A DNA stretch of 25,397 bases from JBBAAW01 sp041658075 (GCA_041658075.1 JBBAAW010000012.1:1-25397), one strand, 5' to 3'. Counted from the stretch's first letter, positions 15,246-22,959 are shown. The notes: generated by a model not told the origin, from the letters alone. Numbers and translations: made by a program.

Positions 15246-16586
15246 ATGGACGGATACTTTATTCATTTAAACTCTAGCACTCTTAAAATTGCTCTTTATA
15301 ATGGCACACAACCTATAAAATTAGTTACGGAGGATCTTCTTCCCACGGCTCTTTCGCACTCCAGAATTGTAGATCCACACGAGTTTGCCAAGGAATTTTC
15401 CAAAATCCTAGCTCAGGATCTGGGCGACACTTTACCAAAGCTTCCTATGTACTTCTTACTGGAACCGGAACTTACGGAGCTTTTTCTGCTAACGACCAAT
15501 AAAAACGACGGGAATGGCGACGAGCATTTCCTGCAGCAAATTAAAGATCGTTTAGTGGATAAGGTCGTAGACGACCTATATTTTAGCTACTTTAAAATTG
15601 CGCCTTTTGTTTACCAATTTGTAGGAATTAAAAAAGATATTTTACAGGCTTTTGTAGACGCTTCTAACACAATTGGTTTGGAAATTGGTGGGATTTTGCC
15701 TTTTGGACTTATTTTGCCCAAAACAAATGGAAACATTTCCAGCATGTTCGTGTTTCCTCATAACGATTCCACTACTGCGGTTTTTAGTGAACTTACCGGA
15801 ACTTCCTTTGCGGAAAAATTGGATAAGAAAATTGCTTTAAACGAACTAATAGAGCTGTTTTGGAAACTTTCTGTATACAACAATAAAGGCAGTGAGTTAA
15901 ACATTTACTCATTTTCTAATAACGAGCATATTTTTGGTTCACATAAAGTTTTAACCCTAGGAAATGGGGACTTGGAAAAAGGCTATGAGGAGATTGGCAT
16001 TACTAAAAAAACTCTGGAAGAAAACGTGTTGATGTTGGATTCCCAAACTAATTTATTAAATCTTTTACCTGCTCCGCAAGTAATAAGTGGTAAACCTTTT
16101 CCTGCCATGGCTGTAGCGTCAATAGCATCGATACTTTTAGTGGGAGGAGTTATTCTCCAATTAACCGTGGGTTTTAATAGTATTTTTGGCAAAAAGATTC
16201 CTAATCAAGAAAACCAAAGCGTTTTGGCTGAACAAAACCAAGTTCCCACAGAGTCGCCACAAAATCCTGCGCAGGAAGAGCCTAAAAAACCACAAAAAGA
16301 AATAAAACGGACAGATCTTAAAATTAGAGTAGAAAACGGAAATGGCATCCCAGGGTCAGCGGGAAAGTTAAAGGCTTACTTAGAAGGATTCGGCTACAAT
16401 GTATTGCCTGCAGGCAACTCTGATAGAACTGACTACGCAAAAACTACGATTAAACTACCAAAAGATCTGGTTGACTATAAGGATATGCTTACTAATGACC
16501 TTAGATCAAATTACTCAGTAGAGGTAGTGGATGTGAATATTAAACCTACCGATTACGATGTTTTAATTATCGCGGGTTTGAATTAA
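15246..16586 (+). CDS. Membrane protein with PilM-like(?) N-domain and LytR C-terminal domain
   Basis: Protein of 446 residues from the ATG at 15246; upstream in-frame starts at 15225 and 15234 would overlap the -10 box. The N-terminal 280 or so residues begin GYFIHLNSSTLKIALYNG, like the first strands of an actin/PilM-type fold, but the match is weak. One membrane helix follows (AVASIASILLVGGVILQLTVGF), then a Pro/Gln/Glu-rich linker, then a clear LytR_C domain of about 95 residues starting at LKIRVENGNGIPGSAGKLKAYLEGFGY. Topology would put the N-domain in the cytoplasm and LytR_C outside. A role in surface appendage or wall assembly is only a guess. The 3' end overlaps the convergent adenosyltransferase gene by 20 nt. 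Confidence 0.8.
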   Translation: MDGYFIHLNSSTLKIALYNGTQPIKLVTEDLLPTALSHSRIVDPHEFAKEFSKILAQDLGDTLPKLPMYFLLEPELTELFLLTTNKNDGNGDEHFLQQIKDRLVDKVVDDLYFSYFKIAPFVYQFVGIKKDILQAFVDASNTIGLEIGGILPFGLILPKTNGNISSMFVFPHNDSTTAVFSELTGTSFAEKLDKKIALNELIELFWKLSVYNNKGSELNIYSFSNNEHIFGSHKVLTLGNGDLEKGYEEIGITKKTLEENVLMLDSQTNLLNLLPAPQVISGKPFPAMAVASIASILLVGGVILQLTVGFNSIFGKKIPNQENQSVLAEQNQVPTESPQNPAQEEPKKPQKEIKRTDLKIRVENGNGIPGSAGKLKAYLEGFGYNVLPAGNSDRTDYAKTTIKLPKDLVDYKDMLTNDLRSNYSVEVVDVNIKPTDYDVLIIAGLN

Positions 16587-17097
16587 CCAACTCGTCATCA
16601 ACTTTGTGTCGACTGTTTTCAAGTCGAGCCAGTATAAACAGATAATCAGAAAGGCGATTGATGTAGGGTATTAGACCGCTATGCGAACCCAGAGACACCA
16701 GAGATCGTTCACAACGCCTACAAACTGCCCGCGCTAAATGAAGTGTAGTCGATGATTCACAACCGTTTGGCAAGATAAAATTTCTTAAAGGGGAAAGTTT
16801 TCTATCCATAGCATCGATCTCTTTCTCCATCCAGTCGACCCTACTACCCAAAGGCTTCTTAACACTACCGCCGATATTAAATCCCGCTACTATCGATCCA
16901 ATAGTAAATAAATCTTTTTGGATTTGCGCCAGCTTTAACGAATCGGTCTTCTTTAAATGTAGGCGTGCTAGACCTAAAGAAGCATTTAGCTCGTCCAGAT
17001 CACCTAAAGCGTTGATAGAATTACAGGATTTTATTACGCGATCGCCGTTAAAAAGCCCCGTTTCTCCCGCGTCGCCATTTTTAGTGTAAATTGGCAT
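16567..17097 (-). CDS. pduO: ATP:cob(I)alamin adenosyltransferase (PduO/MMAB type)
   Basis: Transfers the adenosyl group of ATP to cob(I)alamin, giving adenosylcobalamin. With ATG at 17097 it has 176 residues (MPIYTKNGDAGETGLFNGDR), the typical length and the typical nucleotide-binding N-terminus. The later motifs LHLARAVCRRCERS and INRLSDYLFILAR complete the family active site. An in-frame TTG at 17106 is less likely. The ATG follows the stop codon of the reductase by 2 nt, with no ribosome site of its own, so translation is probably coupled. The neighbour uses exactly this cofactor, so the enzyme most likely serves ribonucleotide reduction by activating salvaged cobalamin. Confidence 0.94.
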   Translation of the reverse strand: MPIYTKNGDAGETGLFNGDRVIKSCNSINALGDLDELNASLGLARLHLKKTDSLKLAQIQKDLFTIGSIVAGFNIGGSVKKPLGSRVDWMEKEIDAMDRKLSPLRNFILPNGCESSTTLHLARAVCRRCERSLVSLGSHSGLIPYINRLSDYLFILARLENSRHKVDDELVNSNPR

Positions 17098-17099
17098 AT

Positions 17100-20000
17100 T
17101 TAACAAACGCTATAACCACACTCGTAACACTTGGAACAACCTTCCTCGTTAATAAAGGAGGAATTTCCGCATTCAGGACACATATTCACATAAGAAAATA
17201 CTGATACTTCCTTTTTATCTTCTTTATTCTCCACGATATTGGCACCGTTGTTTCTAACATGGAAATCGCAATCTTCCGCTAACACCTTGGCTACCGCATC
17301 CGGTATAGAACTTACACGCTTACTACCAAAACCCACGGAGCGTGAGCCTCCAATCCCTAGCAGCTGTACGACAATTTCTTTAGCGGTTCTTAAAGGACTT
17401 TCTGAAACTCTAAGCCAGCCGGAAATAAGTCGACCCAAAGCCTCCGAAAGCGCTGCCACATCGCTACCAGCCTTACCTACGTTAGCAAAAACCTCCATGG
17501 GATTGCCCTCTACGTCTTTGTTGACCGTAATAAAAGCCTTTCCTTGTGGGGTATCCAACTTATAAGTGGTTCCGGTAAGCCTGTAACCTCGCTCCATTTC
17601 TTTTTTAACCGGCTCAACCACAGTCACTGGCTCCGCTTTCCCGTCCTTTTTATTCTTTGCAGTATTTTTGGTTTCTTTAGTTTCCAATACCACTTCCTGC
17701 CTAGAACCCGCCACGTAAACCGTTAAACCTTTGCACCCCATTTCCCAACCCATCATATAAACTTTGGCAATATCTTCTTTTTTTGCTGTGGGCGGAAAAT
17801 TACAGGTTTTAGAAATAGAGTTATCGATAAATGCCTGAATAGCCGCTTGCGTCTTAATGTGCTCCTCCGGTAAAACATCCGCGGACACCACAAAAGTATT
17901 TCTAATTTTTCCCGGAAGTTCCGCAATATCTTGGCAAGAGCCGGTCTCCAAAACTCGCTCCACAATTTTCTTTTTTGACTCCTCTTTTAGATTTAAGCCG
18001 TCTAGGGCCTTATCAAAAAGCGGGCTAACGTAGGTTAAAGTAAGCTTTTCTGTATTCCCCGCCGCTTGATAAACATTTCTGTAATAAGCTAAGGCAAAGA
18101 CCGGCTCGCAACCATAGCCTTCCACACCGGCCACGGTAGAAATGGTTCCGGTAGGTGCCACGGTGGTTTGCGCGGAGTTTCTAATACCATACTTTTTAAT
18201 TTGCTCCTCCACTAAATCCCAGTCTACTTTTGGTCGATCAAAATCCTTCTTAAAAGGTTTTATGGGTTTGGGGGCTTGCCATTTTAACTTTTTAGAGTCG
18301 TAAATACTTCCTTTAATGGCGGGAAATGCCCCTCTTTCTTTAGCCAAATCTATAGAGGCGAGCATGGAGTGATATCTAATAAACTCTGTAATTTGACCGG
18401 CAAAATCACAACCTTCCTCCGAGCCATACCTAACCCCAATTGAGTACATCACATCCGCCAAACCCATAAAACCCAGACCAATTCGTCTACAATTTTCTGC
18501 AGCTTGCCTTAATTGGGGCACCGAATCAACATATTTATTGGCTGTAACCACATTATCTAAAAATCTGGTAGATAAAGTGGTAGTGTCTCTAAGCGACCCC
18601 CAATCCAATTGTCCGGCGTCGTCCAGATGCTCCAGTAAATTTATGGAACCCAAACAGCAATTCTCATATGGACCAAGCCACTGTTCGCCACACCCTCTTG
18701 ACACATATCCTTCAGTAATCCATGTGTCACTGTGTGGCTCGTAAAGATCATATACCCTTTCACTCCCCGCCGGCTCAATTTTTACAACGCGTGCCGTCCA
18801 ATTGCCTCCAGTAAAATTGGTGGTTAGTGCGGCTTTGTCTAGTCGTTTCTGTTTTTCCGGATGACTTAAATGGATTTTCCTGTAAAACACACCAAAGCTT
18901 TCGCCAGAAATTACAACATCATATTTTGGTCGATCGTTCCTAATTGGGCGTCCATTTATTTCATGCCACTTCCTTGTAGACTTACATACTCTTCCGTGTA
19001 TACCAAACATTAGTAAAATCCGGCGTACCTGTTTAGCAAGCTCTTGGCTGGAGGTGTGAAACCTCGCCAGCGGATGGTTGCTTTGAAGGTCGATGCTTCC
19101 ATCTGTGGAAAACAAACCATCCAAAAGCCCGGTAAGAAACTCACTATTGCTATTTATGTATACTTCCGGAATTGTTTTTTGAGGACCTCTCGCCGATTCC
19201 AAAGGTAAAGACTTAACCCAATCAGAAATAACTCTTCCGGGCTTGGGGTCCATCATCATAGAACGACTTCCTTTGTTAACATAGCTATACATTTTTTCTA
19301 CACCCACCTTAGCAAAGGTCGATATTAATATATCGTTCCACTCTTTTTCATCGGCATGAGTGCTAATTCGGACAACATTCTTTGCCAAATTATGCGGCGT
19401 ATAACATCCATCACCAATAAGTACCCCCACAAGAAAGCCGTATTCACGGTCACTCACACCAAAAAACTTTTCTGCAAGCCGGTTATTGGGCAACATCGAA
19501 GAATATACTCTGACCCATTCGCCAATCTCTATCTCATCTAAACGGGTCTGCTTAAAAAACTTCTTCCGAGAGCCTCTAGTGTGAAACTGGTGGGCAGCTG
19601 TAGTTTTAACCACACCACCGTCAGATAAGTACACATTAAACACCGGCGCATCTTCATTAACTTCTACTTTCTCAACTTTTCCTACACCTAAAACAGTACA
19701 TACAGAGTCACCCTCTTTAATATTGTCTGCTCTTAACCAACCAAGAGGGGTAGCTACAAGCGTATCTCCCGTCACGCAAGGATTAGTAGCTTTAAGTTCG
19801 TATAAATGGGGAACCGGATTGTACCTATTAGCTTCGTCCACAAACAAAACCCCGGGCTCGCCGTTTTTGTACGCGTATTCCACTATCATTTCAAAAATCT
19901 CTCGTGCTCTTGGCGACTCCACAACCTTTTTAGAATGCGAATCCACCAGGTCGAACTTTTTGTCGTCCTTAACTGCCTGCATAAATTCATCGGTTACTGA

Positions 20001-20630
20001 CACAGAAATGTTAAAATTACTAATTTCCCCCTCATCTGATTTGCATTTTATAAAATCGCGAATATCCGGGTGACTCACCGACAAAACCGCCATGTTAGCA
20101 CCTCTTCTCACTCCCCCCTGCGCTACCTCACCAAAAGCTTTATCGTATACCGCCAAAAACCCCACCGGACCTGTGGCCTTGCCCATACTACTCTTCACCA
20201 AGGTTCCTTTGGGTCGTAAATCGGAGAAAGAAAACCCATTTCCCCCGCCCACTTGCTGTATAAGGGCAGCGTTTCTTAAAGTGGAAAAAATTCCATCTGG
20301 ATGTTTTCCAAGATCGTCTTCAATAGGCAAAACAAAGCATCCAGCCAACTGACCTAACGGCGTTCCCGCACCGGTAAAAGTGGGAGAGTTAGGAAAAAAC
20401 TTTTTGCTGGAAATTAAATTATAAAAGTCAATTTGCGATTTTTCTTCATACCCGTACTCCGCATCAGGAGAAGCCACTACTTTAGCAATCCTTCCAAACA
20501 TGCCTTCCACGGTTTCTGCTACCACACCATTTTGATCTTTTAACAAATACCGTTTCTCTAAAATTTTTAATGAGTTAGGAGAGAAACTTATTGCGCTGTT
20601 TTTAGACAACGCCTTTTTTTCTTTTTTCAT
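17100..20630 (-). CDS. nrdJ: Adenosylcobalamin-dependent (class II) ribonucleotide reductase with intein
   Basis: Reduces ribonucleotides to deoxyribonucleotides using a cobalamin-derived thiyl radical. The frame encodes 1176 residues, of which 285-646 are an intein, leaving an 814-residue enzyme. Extein motifs: redox Cys98 (LAGCFVLP), Asn283 before the insertion, then radical Cys647 and Glu649 (CGEQ), Cys658 (PYENC) as the redox partner, a GGGNGFSFSDLRP segment, APTGTIS, and the C-terminal zinc ribbon (CPECG then CSKCYECG). The joined sequence NPCGEQWLGPYENC is the classic class II active site. ATG at 20630 has no Shine-Dalgarno sequence and a TATAAA box 8 nt upstream. The adenosyltransferase gene follows by 2 nt. 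Both extein halves stay in frame. Confidence 0.96.
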   Translation of the reverse strand: MKKEKKALSKNSAISFSPNSLKILEKRYLLKDQNGVVAETVEGMFGRIAKVVASPDAEYGYEEKSQIDFYNLISSKKFFPNSPTFTGAGTPLGQLAGCFVLPIEDDLGKHPDGIFSTLRNAALIQQVGGGNGFSFSDLRPKGTLVKSSMGKATGPVGFLAVYDKAFGEVAQGGVRRGANMAVLSVSHPDIRDFIKCKSDEGEISNFNISVSVTDEFMQAVKDDKKFDLVDSHSKKVVESPRAREIFEMIVEYAYKNGEPGVLFVDEANRYNPVPHLYELKATNPCVTGDTLVATPLGWLRADNIKEGDSVCTVLGVGKVEKVEVNEDAPVFNVYLSDGGVVKTTAAHQFHTRGSRKKFFKQTRLDEIEIGEWVRVYSSMLPNNRLAEKFFGVSDREYGFLVGVLIGDGCYTPHNLAKNVVRISTHADEKEWNDILISTFAKVGVEKMYSYVNKGSRSMMMDPKPGRVISDWVKSLPLESARGPQKTIPEVYINSNSEFLTGLLDGLFSTDGSIDLQSNHPLARFHTSSQELAKQVRRILLMFGIHGRVCKSTRKWHEINGRPIRNDRPKYDVVISGESFGVFYRKIHLSHPEKQKRLDKAALTTNFTGGNWTARVVKIEPAGSERVYDLYEPHSDTWITEGYVSRGCGEQWLGPYENCCLGSINLLEHLDDAGQLDWGSLRDTTTLSTRFLDNVVTANKYVDSVPQLRQAAENCRRIGLGFMGLADVMYSIGVRYGSEEGCDFAGQITEFIRYHSMLASIDLAKERGAFPAIKGSIYDSKKLKWQAPKPIKPFKKDFDRPKVDWDLVEEQIKKYGIRNSAQTTVAPTGTISTVAGVEGYGCEPVFALAYYRNVYQAAGNTEKLTLTYVSPLFDKALDGLNLKEESKKKIVERVLETGSCQDIAELPGKIRNTFVVSADVLPEEHIKTQAAIQAFIDNSISKTCNFPPTAKKEDIAKVYMMGWEMGCKGLTVYVAGSRQEVVLETKETKNTAKNKKDGKAEPVTVVEPVKKEMERGYRLTGTTYKLDTPQGKAFITVNKDVEGNPMEVFANVGKAGSDVAALSEALGRLISGWLRVSESPLRTAKEIVVQLLGIGGSRSVGFGSKRVSSIPDAVAKVLAEDCDFHVRNNGANIVENKEDKKEVSVFSYVNMCPECGNSSFINEEGCSKCYECGYSVC
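18693..19778 (-). mobile_element. LAGLIDADG intein in nrdJ, with unusual C-terminal junction
   Basis: Protein insert of 362 residues between Pro284 and Cys647 of the reductase. The N-terminal splice block starts Cys285-VTGDT and continues with LVATPLGWLRADNIKEGD; block B has the TxxH motif (Thr344, His347). Two LAGLIDADG-like helices are present: FLVGVLIGDG (399-408) and FLTGLLDGLFSTDGS (498-512), so a homing endonuclease domain is probably still intact. Block F reads RVYDLYEPHSDTWITEG. The last residues are YVSRG, directly before the +1 Cys, where nearly all inteins have His-Asn. The insertion site is a known RNR intein site; whether this one splices normally is open. Confidence 0.92.
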
Positions 20631-20638
20631 AGGCAGAC

Positions 20639-20667
20639 TTTATAGGTTAAAAACTTTGCACTGCCGA
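20639..20667 (-). promoter_or_regulatory. Promoter of nrdJ-pduO
   Basis: On the minus strand TCGGCA (20667-20662), 17-nt spacer, TATAAA (20644-20639), then 8 nt to the nrdJ ATG. The predicted leader is at most 1-3 nt, which leaves no room for a ribosome site or a cobalamin riboswitch. Confidence 0.55.
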
Positions 20668-20749
20668 GAAAGTTATTAGCCCACAATCCTTCTTTAAAAT
20701 TTTTACCTATCGTTTCAGGCGACTTTTACATGCTCTCAAATTAAATATA

Positions 20750-20779
20750 CGACTGCAAACAATCCATATTGTTAAGTCG
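20750..20779 (-). terminator. Possible terminator hairpin
   Basis: CGACT and AGTCG form an outer stem, AACAAT and ATTGTT an inner stem with loop CCAT. On the minus strand it is followed by the AT-rich TATATTTAATTT rather than a clean U-run. The stop codon of the GC-rich broken reading frame (20774-20772) lies within it. A weak terminator for that frame, or simply a palindrome. Confidence 0.35.
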
Positions 20780-21087
20780 TTCTAATTATGTTTGTACGAC
20801 AAGTAGAAACTAACGATTGAGTATATTTTGTCGGCTGGATACTAATATCGATGCTAATAGAATTACAGGGCTCGAGACTCCAGATTCTCAGCCAGCTGCC
20901 CTCAGCGTCCTGGACCAATGTGTCCGATCTCGTCTTGTCGAAGACCGGATTGTTCCACTCGCGGCGGCACATGCGGTATTCAACCCCATATGCTGTGACA
21001 TGCACATACGCGCCGCCCTTGGTCGCTTCTACGACCTTCTTCGCTTCGACCCACAAAAGGGTCGTTCCTCGAGTAGATATAAGCCAT
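20772..21087 (-). pseudogene. GC-rich reading frame with apparent +1 frameshift, origin unknown
   Basis: A clear ribosome site (AAGGAG, 7 nt spacing) precedes ATG at 21087, giving MAYIYSRNDP. That frame would run only 35 codons, to a TGA at 20982-20980. One base later a second frame is open to 20774-20772 and looks like real protein: WVEAKKVVEATKGGAYVHV, EYRMCRREWNNPVFDKTRSD, WLRIWSLEPC. A one-base change in the T-run near 21057-21060 would join the two into about 105 residues. The second frame has G-rich first codon positions and mostly G or C at third positions. I count 103 G/C in 20881-21060 (57%), against 35% just downstream. The family is not recognised. It may be a decayed import, a programmed frameshift or a sequencing error. 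Confidence 0.45.
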
Positions 21088-21254
21088 GGCAGGTCTCCTT
21101 GAGTAGAATCGCTTTGGAAAGCGTTATTTGATTCTAAATCAACCTAAATAATATGGGATCCTAAGTCGTTATCCCCGCTCAACAATAAATTCTAATAAAA
21201 CTAGAATATACCATCTTGTATTAATTAATGTTAGGGGTTATTTTGTGGGAGCCT

Positions 21255-21644
21255 ATGGATGACTTTGATCTTTGGAACATCCTTAAGAAGAAAATAAACG
21301 CGAGAAAGACTGCGTCCGGACTATACGCAAACAACGGCGATGTATGGATAGCTTCATTAGGAAAAAACATTGGTTTTGAACAAAACGGTAAAGGTGTCAA
21401 CTTTTCTCGTCCGGTTTTGATTATCAGCAAGTTCAACAGTCAGATGGTTTGGGTTGTTCCACTTTCAACAAAACAAAAGAAGGTTGACTTTTATTTTAAC
21501 TTCACGGACCCTTATAAACAGCCAAACTCGTTAATTTTGGCACAACTACGACTTATTAGTACCAAACGCCTTAAAAGAAAAATATATAAACTTCCAAAAA
21601 ACCAATTAGATGATATTAGAAATCGCTTAAAAAGTTATCTATAA
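21255..21644 (+). CDS. MazF/PemK-like toxin (orphan)
   Basis: Protein of 129 residues from the ATG at 21255, chosen because GGGAG lies just before it; an in-frame ATG at 21228 has no ribosome site. The pattern NNGDVWIASLGKNIGFEQNGKG, then FSRPVLIISKFNSQMVWVVPLST, matches the MazF/PemK fold, including the conserved Arg-Pro after the first strands. The rest, with LILAQLRLISTKRLKRKI, gives the usual third and fourth strands and helix. Family members are mostly sequence-specific mRNA interferases. No antitoxin gene lies directly upstream or downstream, so it is either solitary, part of a dispersed pair, or has another role. Its stop overlaps the terminator of the convergent ftsZ transcript. Confidence 0.8.
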   Translation: MDDFDLWNILKKKINARKTASGLYANNGDVWIASLGKNIGFEQNGKGVNFSRPVLIISKFNSQMVWVVPLSTKQKKVDFYFNFTDPYKQPNSLILAQLRLISTKRLKRKIYKLPKNQLDDIRNRLKSYL

Positions 21645-21675
21645 AAATCGAAATCCCGCGGTAAAGCGGGATTTC
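21643..21675 (-). terminator. Intrinsic terminator of the fts cluster
   Basis: On the minus strand GAAATCCCGC, loop TTTACC, GCGGGATTTC (10-bp perfect stem, 21675-21650), then GA and TTTTT (21647-21643). Orientation fits the end of the ftsQAZ transcript. On the plus strand no T-run follows, so it would serve the MazF-like gene poorly. Confidence 0.8.
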
Positions 21676-21743
21676 TCGGAGCCTTTCGGCACTTCATATC
21701 GGTATCCACCTAAAATGTGAATCCTCGGAGCCTTTCGGCACTT
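21675..21743 (-). repeat. Two 20-bp direct repeats forming GNRA-type mini-hairpins
   Basis: An identical 20-bp unit occurs at 21675-21694 and 21724-21743, start to start 49 nt. Read on the minus strand, the ftsZ transcript side, each copy contains GTGCC-GAAA-GGCTC, a short stem capped by a GAAA tetraloop. They lie between the ftsZ stop and its terminator. Confidence 0.7.
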
Positions 21744-21841
21744 TAATAGTATCTTATCAGAATTTAGCAAAATGTAAAGGCCTGTTTTTCGGCTTAGCGG
21801 TAATATGTTCTAATAATACCAGAAAATACCGTGGTGACGGG

Positions 21842-22948
21842 TTATTTACCTCGTAAAAAGGCGGGGATGTCGTATTTATTGTCGACAGGAATTTCTTTAT
21901 TGATGTTTTGCCCGTCGGACTGAACCTTCTCAACCTTTTGCTCAATACTAAACCCAACCTTTTTCTCCCTAGGAAGACCGTACGGAGTTTTTTCATCACC
22001 ATCAAAACCTGTGGCAATAACGGTTATTCTAATTTGATCCTGCATCTTGTCGTCAATAGTAGTTCCAAAAATAATATTGGCATCAGTACTAGCCGACTGA
22101 CCAATAATTCTAGCCGCCACATCAACCTCCCGCATAGTAAGATCCCTACCGCCAATTACATTAAACAAAATACCCGTTGCTCCCTCTATGGAAACATCCA
22201 AAAGTGGGGAGGAGATAGCCGATTTGGCAGCTTGCTCCGCCCTGCCTTCACCGGTCCCAATACCAATTCCCATAAGCGCACTTCCAGCATCCTTCATGAT
22301 GGCTTTAACATCAGCAAAATCCACATTAATAAGCCCCGGCATGACTATCAAATCTGAAATACCCTGCACACCTTGATTCAAAATACTGTCCGACACTTTA
22401 AAAGCATCCAAGATGCTCATCTTGTCGTCCGCAATTTCTAACAGTTTTTGGTTAGGAATGGTAATTAAAGCGTCAACCTCACTTTTAAGCTCAATAATTC
22501 CTCTTTCGGCGTTACTCATTCTCAAAGCGCCCTCAAAAATAAAGGGCTTAGTAACCACGCCCACGGTTAAAGCTCCCAGCTCTTTAGCAAGAGAAGCAAT
22601 AATTGGCGCCGCGCCCGTACCGGTACCTCCACCCATGCCTGCGGTAATAAAAACCATATCGCTTTCCTCTAAATTGCCTCGTAAGATGTCTAGCGACTCC
22701 TCTGCTGCTTTTCTACCAATTTCCGGATTAGAACCCGCTCCAAGTCCGTGGGTTAAATCCTGACCAATAGGAATTTTTACCATGGCTTTGCTAATAGAGA
22801 GGGCTTGAGCGTCGGTATTCACCGCAATAAATTCCACCCCGGAAATTTGTCCCGAGTCGATCATGGTGTTTATAACATTACATCCAGCGCCACCCACACC
22901 AACCACTCTAATTTTTGCAAATTTCTCTATTTCCGGTTTTACAAGCAT
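21842..22948 (-). CDS. ftsZ: Cell division protein FtsZ
   Basis: Tubulin-like GTPase that forms the division ring. It has 368 residues. The nucleotide-binding N-terminus VVGVGGAGCNVIN (15-27), the tubulin signature GMGGGTGTG (104-112), and the catalytic T7 loop NVDFADVKAIM (208-218) are intact. A short variable linker leads to the C-terminal tail DIPAFLRGK, which normally binds FtsA and other membrane tethers; ftsA is just upstream (11 nt). No strong ribosome site precedes the ATG. The transcript continues about 190 nt past the stop to an intrinsic terminator. Confidence 0.98.
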   Translation of the reverse strand: MLVKPEIEKFAKIRVVGVGGAGCNVINTMIDSGQISGVEFIAVNTDAQALSISKAMVKIPIGQDLTHGLGAGSNPEIGRKAAEESLDILRGNLEESDMVFITAGMGGGTGTGAAPIIASLAKELGALTVGVVTKPFIFEGALRMSNAERGIIELKSEVDALITIPNQKLLEIADDKMSILDAFKVSDSILNQGVQGISDLIVMPGLINVDFADVKAIMKDAGSALMGIGIGTGEGRAEQAAKSAISSPLLDVSIEGATGILFNVIGGRDLTMREVDVAARIIGQSASTDANIIFGTTIDDKMQDQIRITVIATGFDGDEKTPYGLPREKKVGFSIEQKVEKVQSDGQNINKEIPVDNKYDIPAFLRGK

Positions 22949-22959
22949 TAACTTAAGGC

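Larger units (their letters stand above)
20645..21254. other. Gene-poor region between nrdJ and the MazF-like gene
   Basis: Apart from the nrdJ promoter and the GC-rich frame, this stretch holds small palindromes: CGCTTT/AAAGCG (21109-21122), TTGATT/AATCAA (21127-21142 area) and TTCTA/TAGAA (21190-21206). The last lies about 50 nt before the MazF-like start and could be an operator. I see no RNA gene I can name. Confidence 0.5.

Noticed and set aside
20631..20760. Cobalamin riboswitch before the reductase operon
   Set aside because: The promoter is only 8 nt from the start codon, and no B12-box-like sequence or large structured leader is visible.
20817..21131. Plus-strand open frame of 104 codons over the GC-rich segment
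   Set aside because: Codon-position bias is weaker than in the minus frame, there is no ribosome site, and the minus strand has a well-spaced AAGGAG-ATG. Treated as the shadow of the minus reading frame.
20773..21170. 9-bp direct repeat TAAGTCGTT (20773-20781 and 21162-21170) flanking the GC-rich segment, as a target-site duplication
   Set aside because: The position is suggestive, but a shared 9-mer in about 500 bp is expected by chance roughly half the time, and no inverted terminal repeats or transposase are seen inside.
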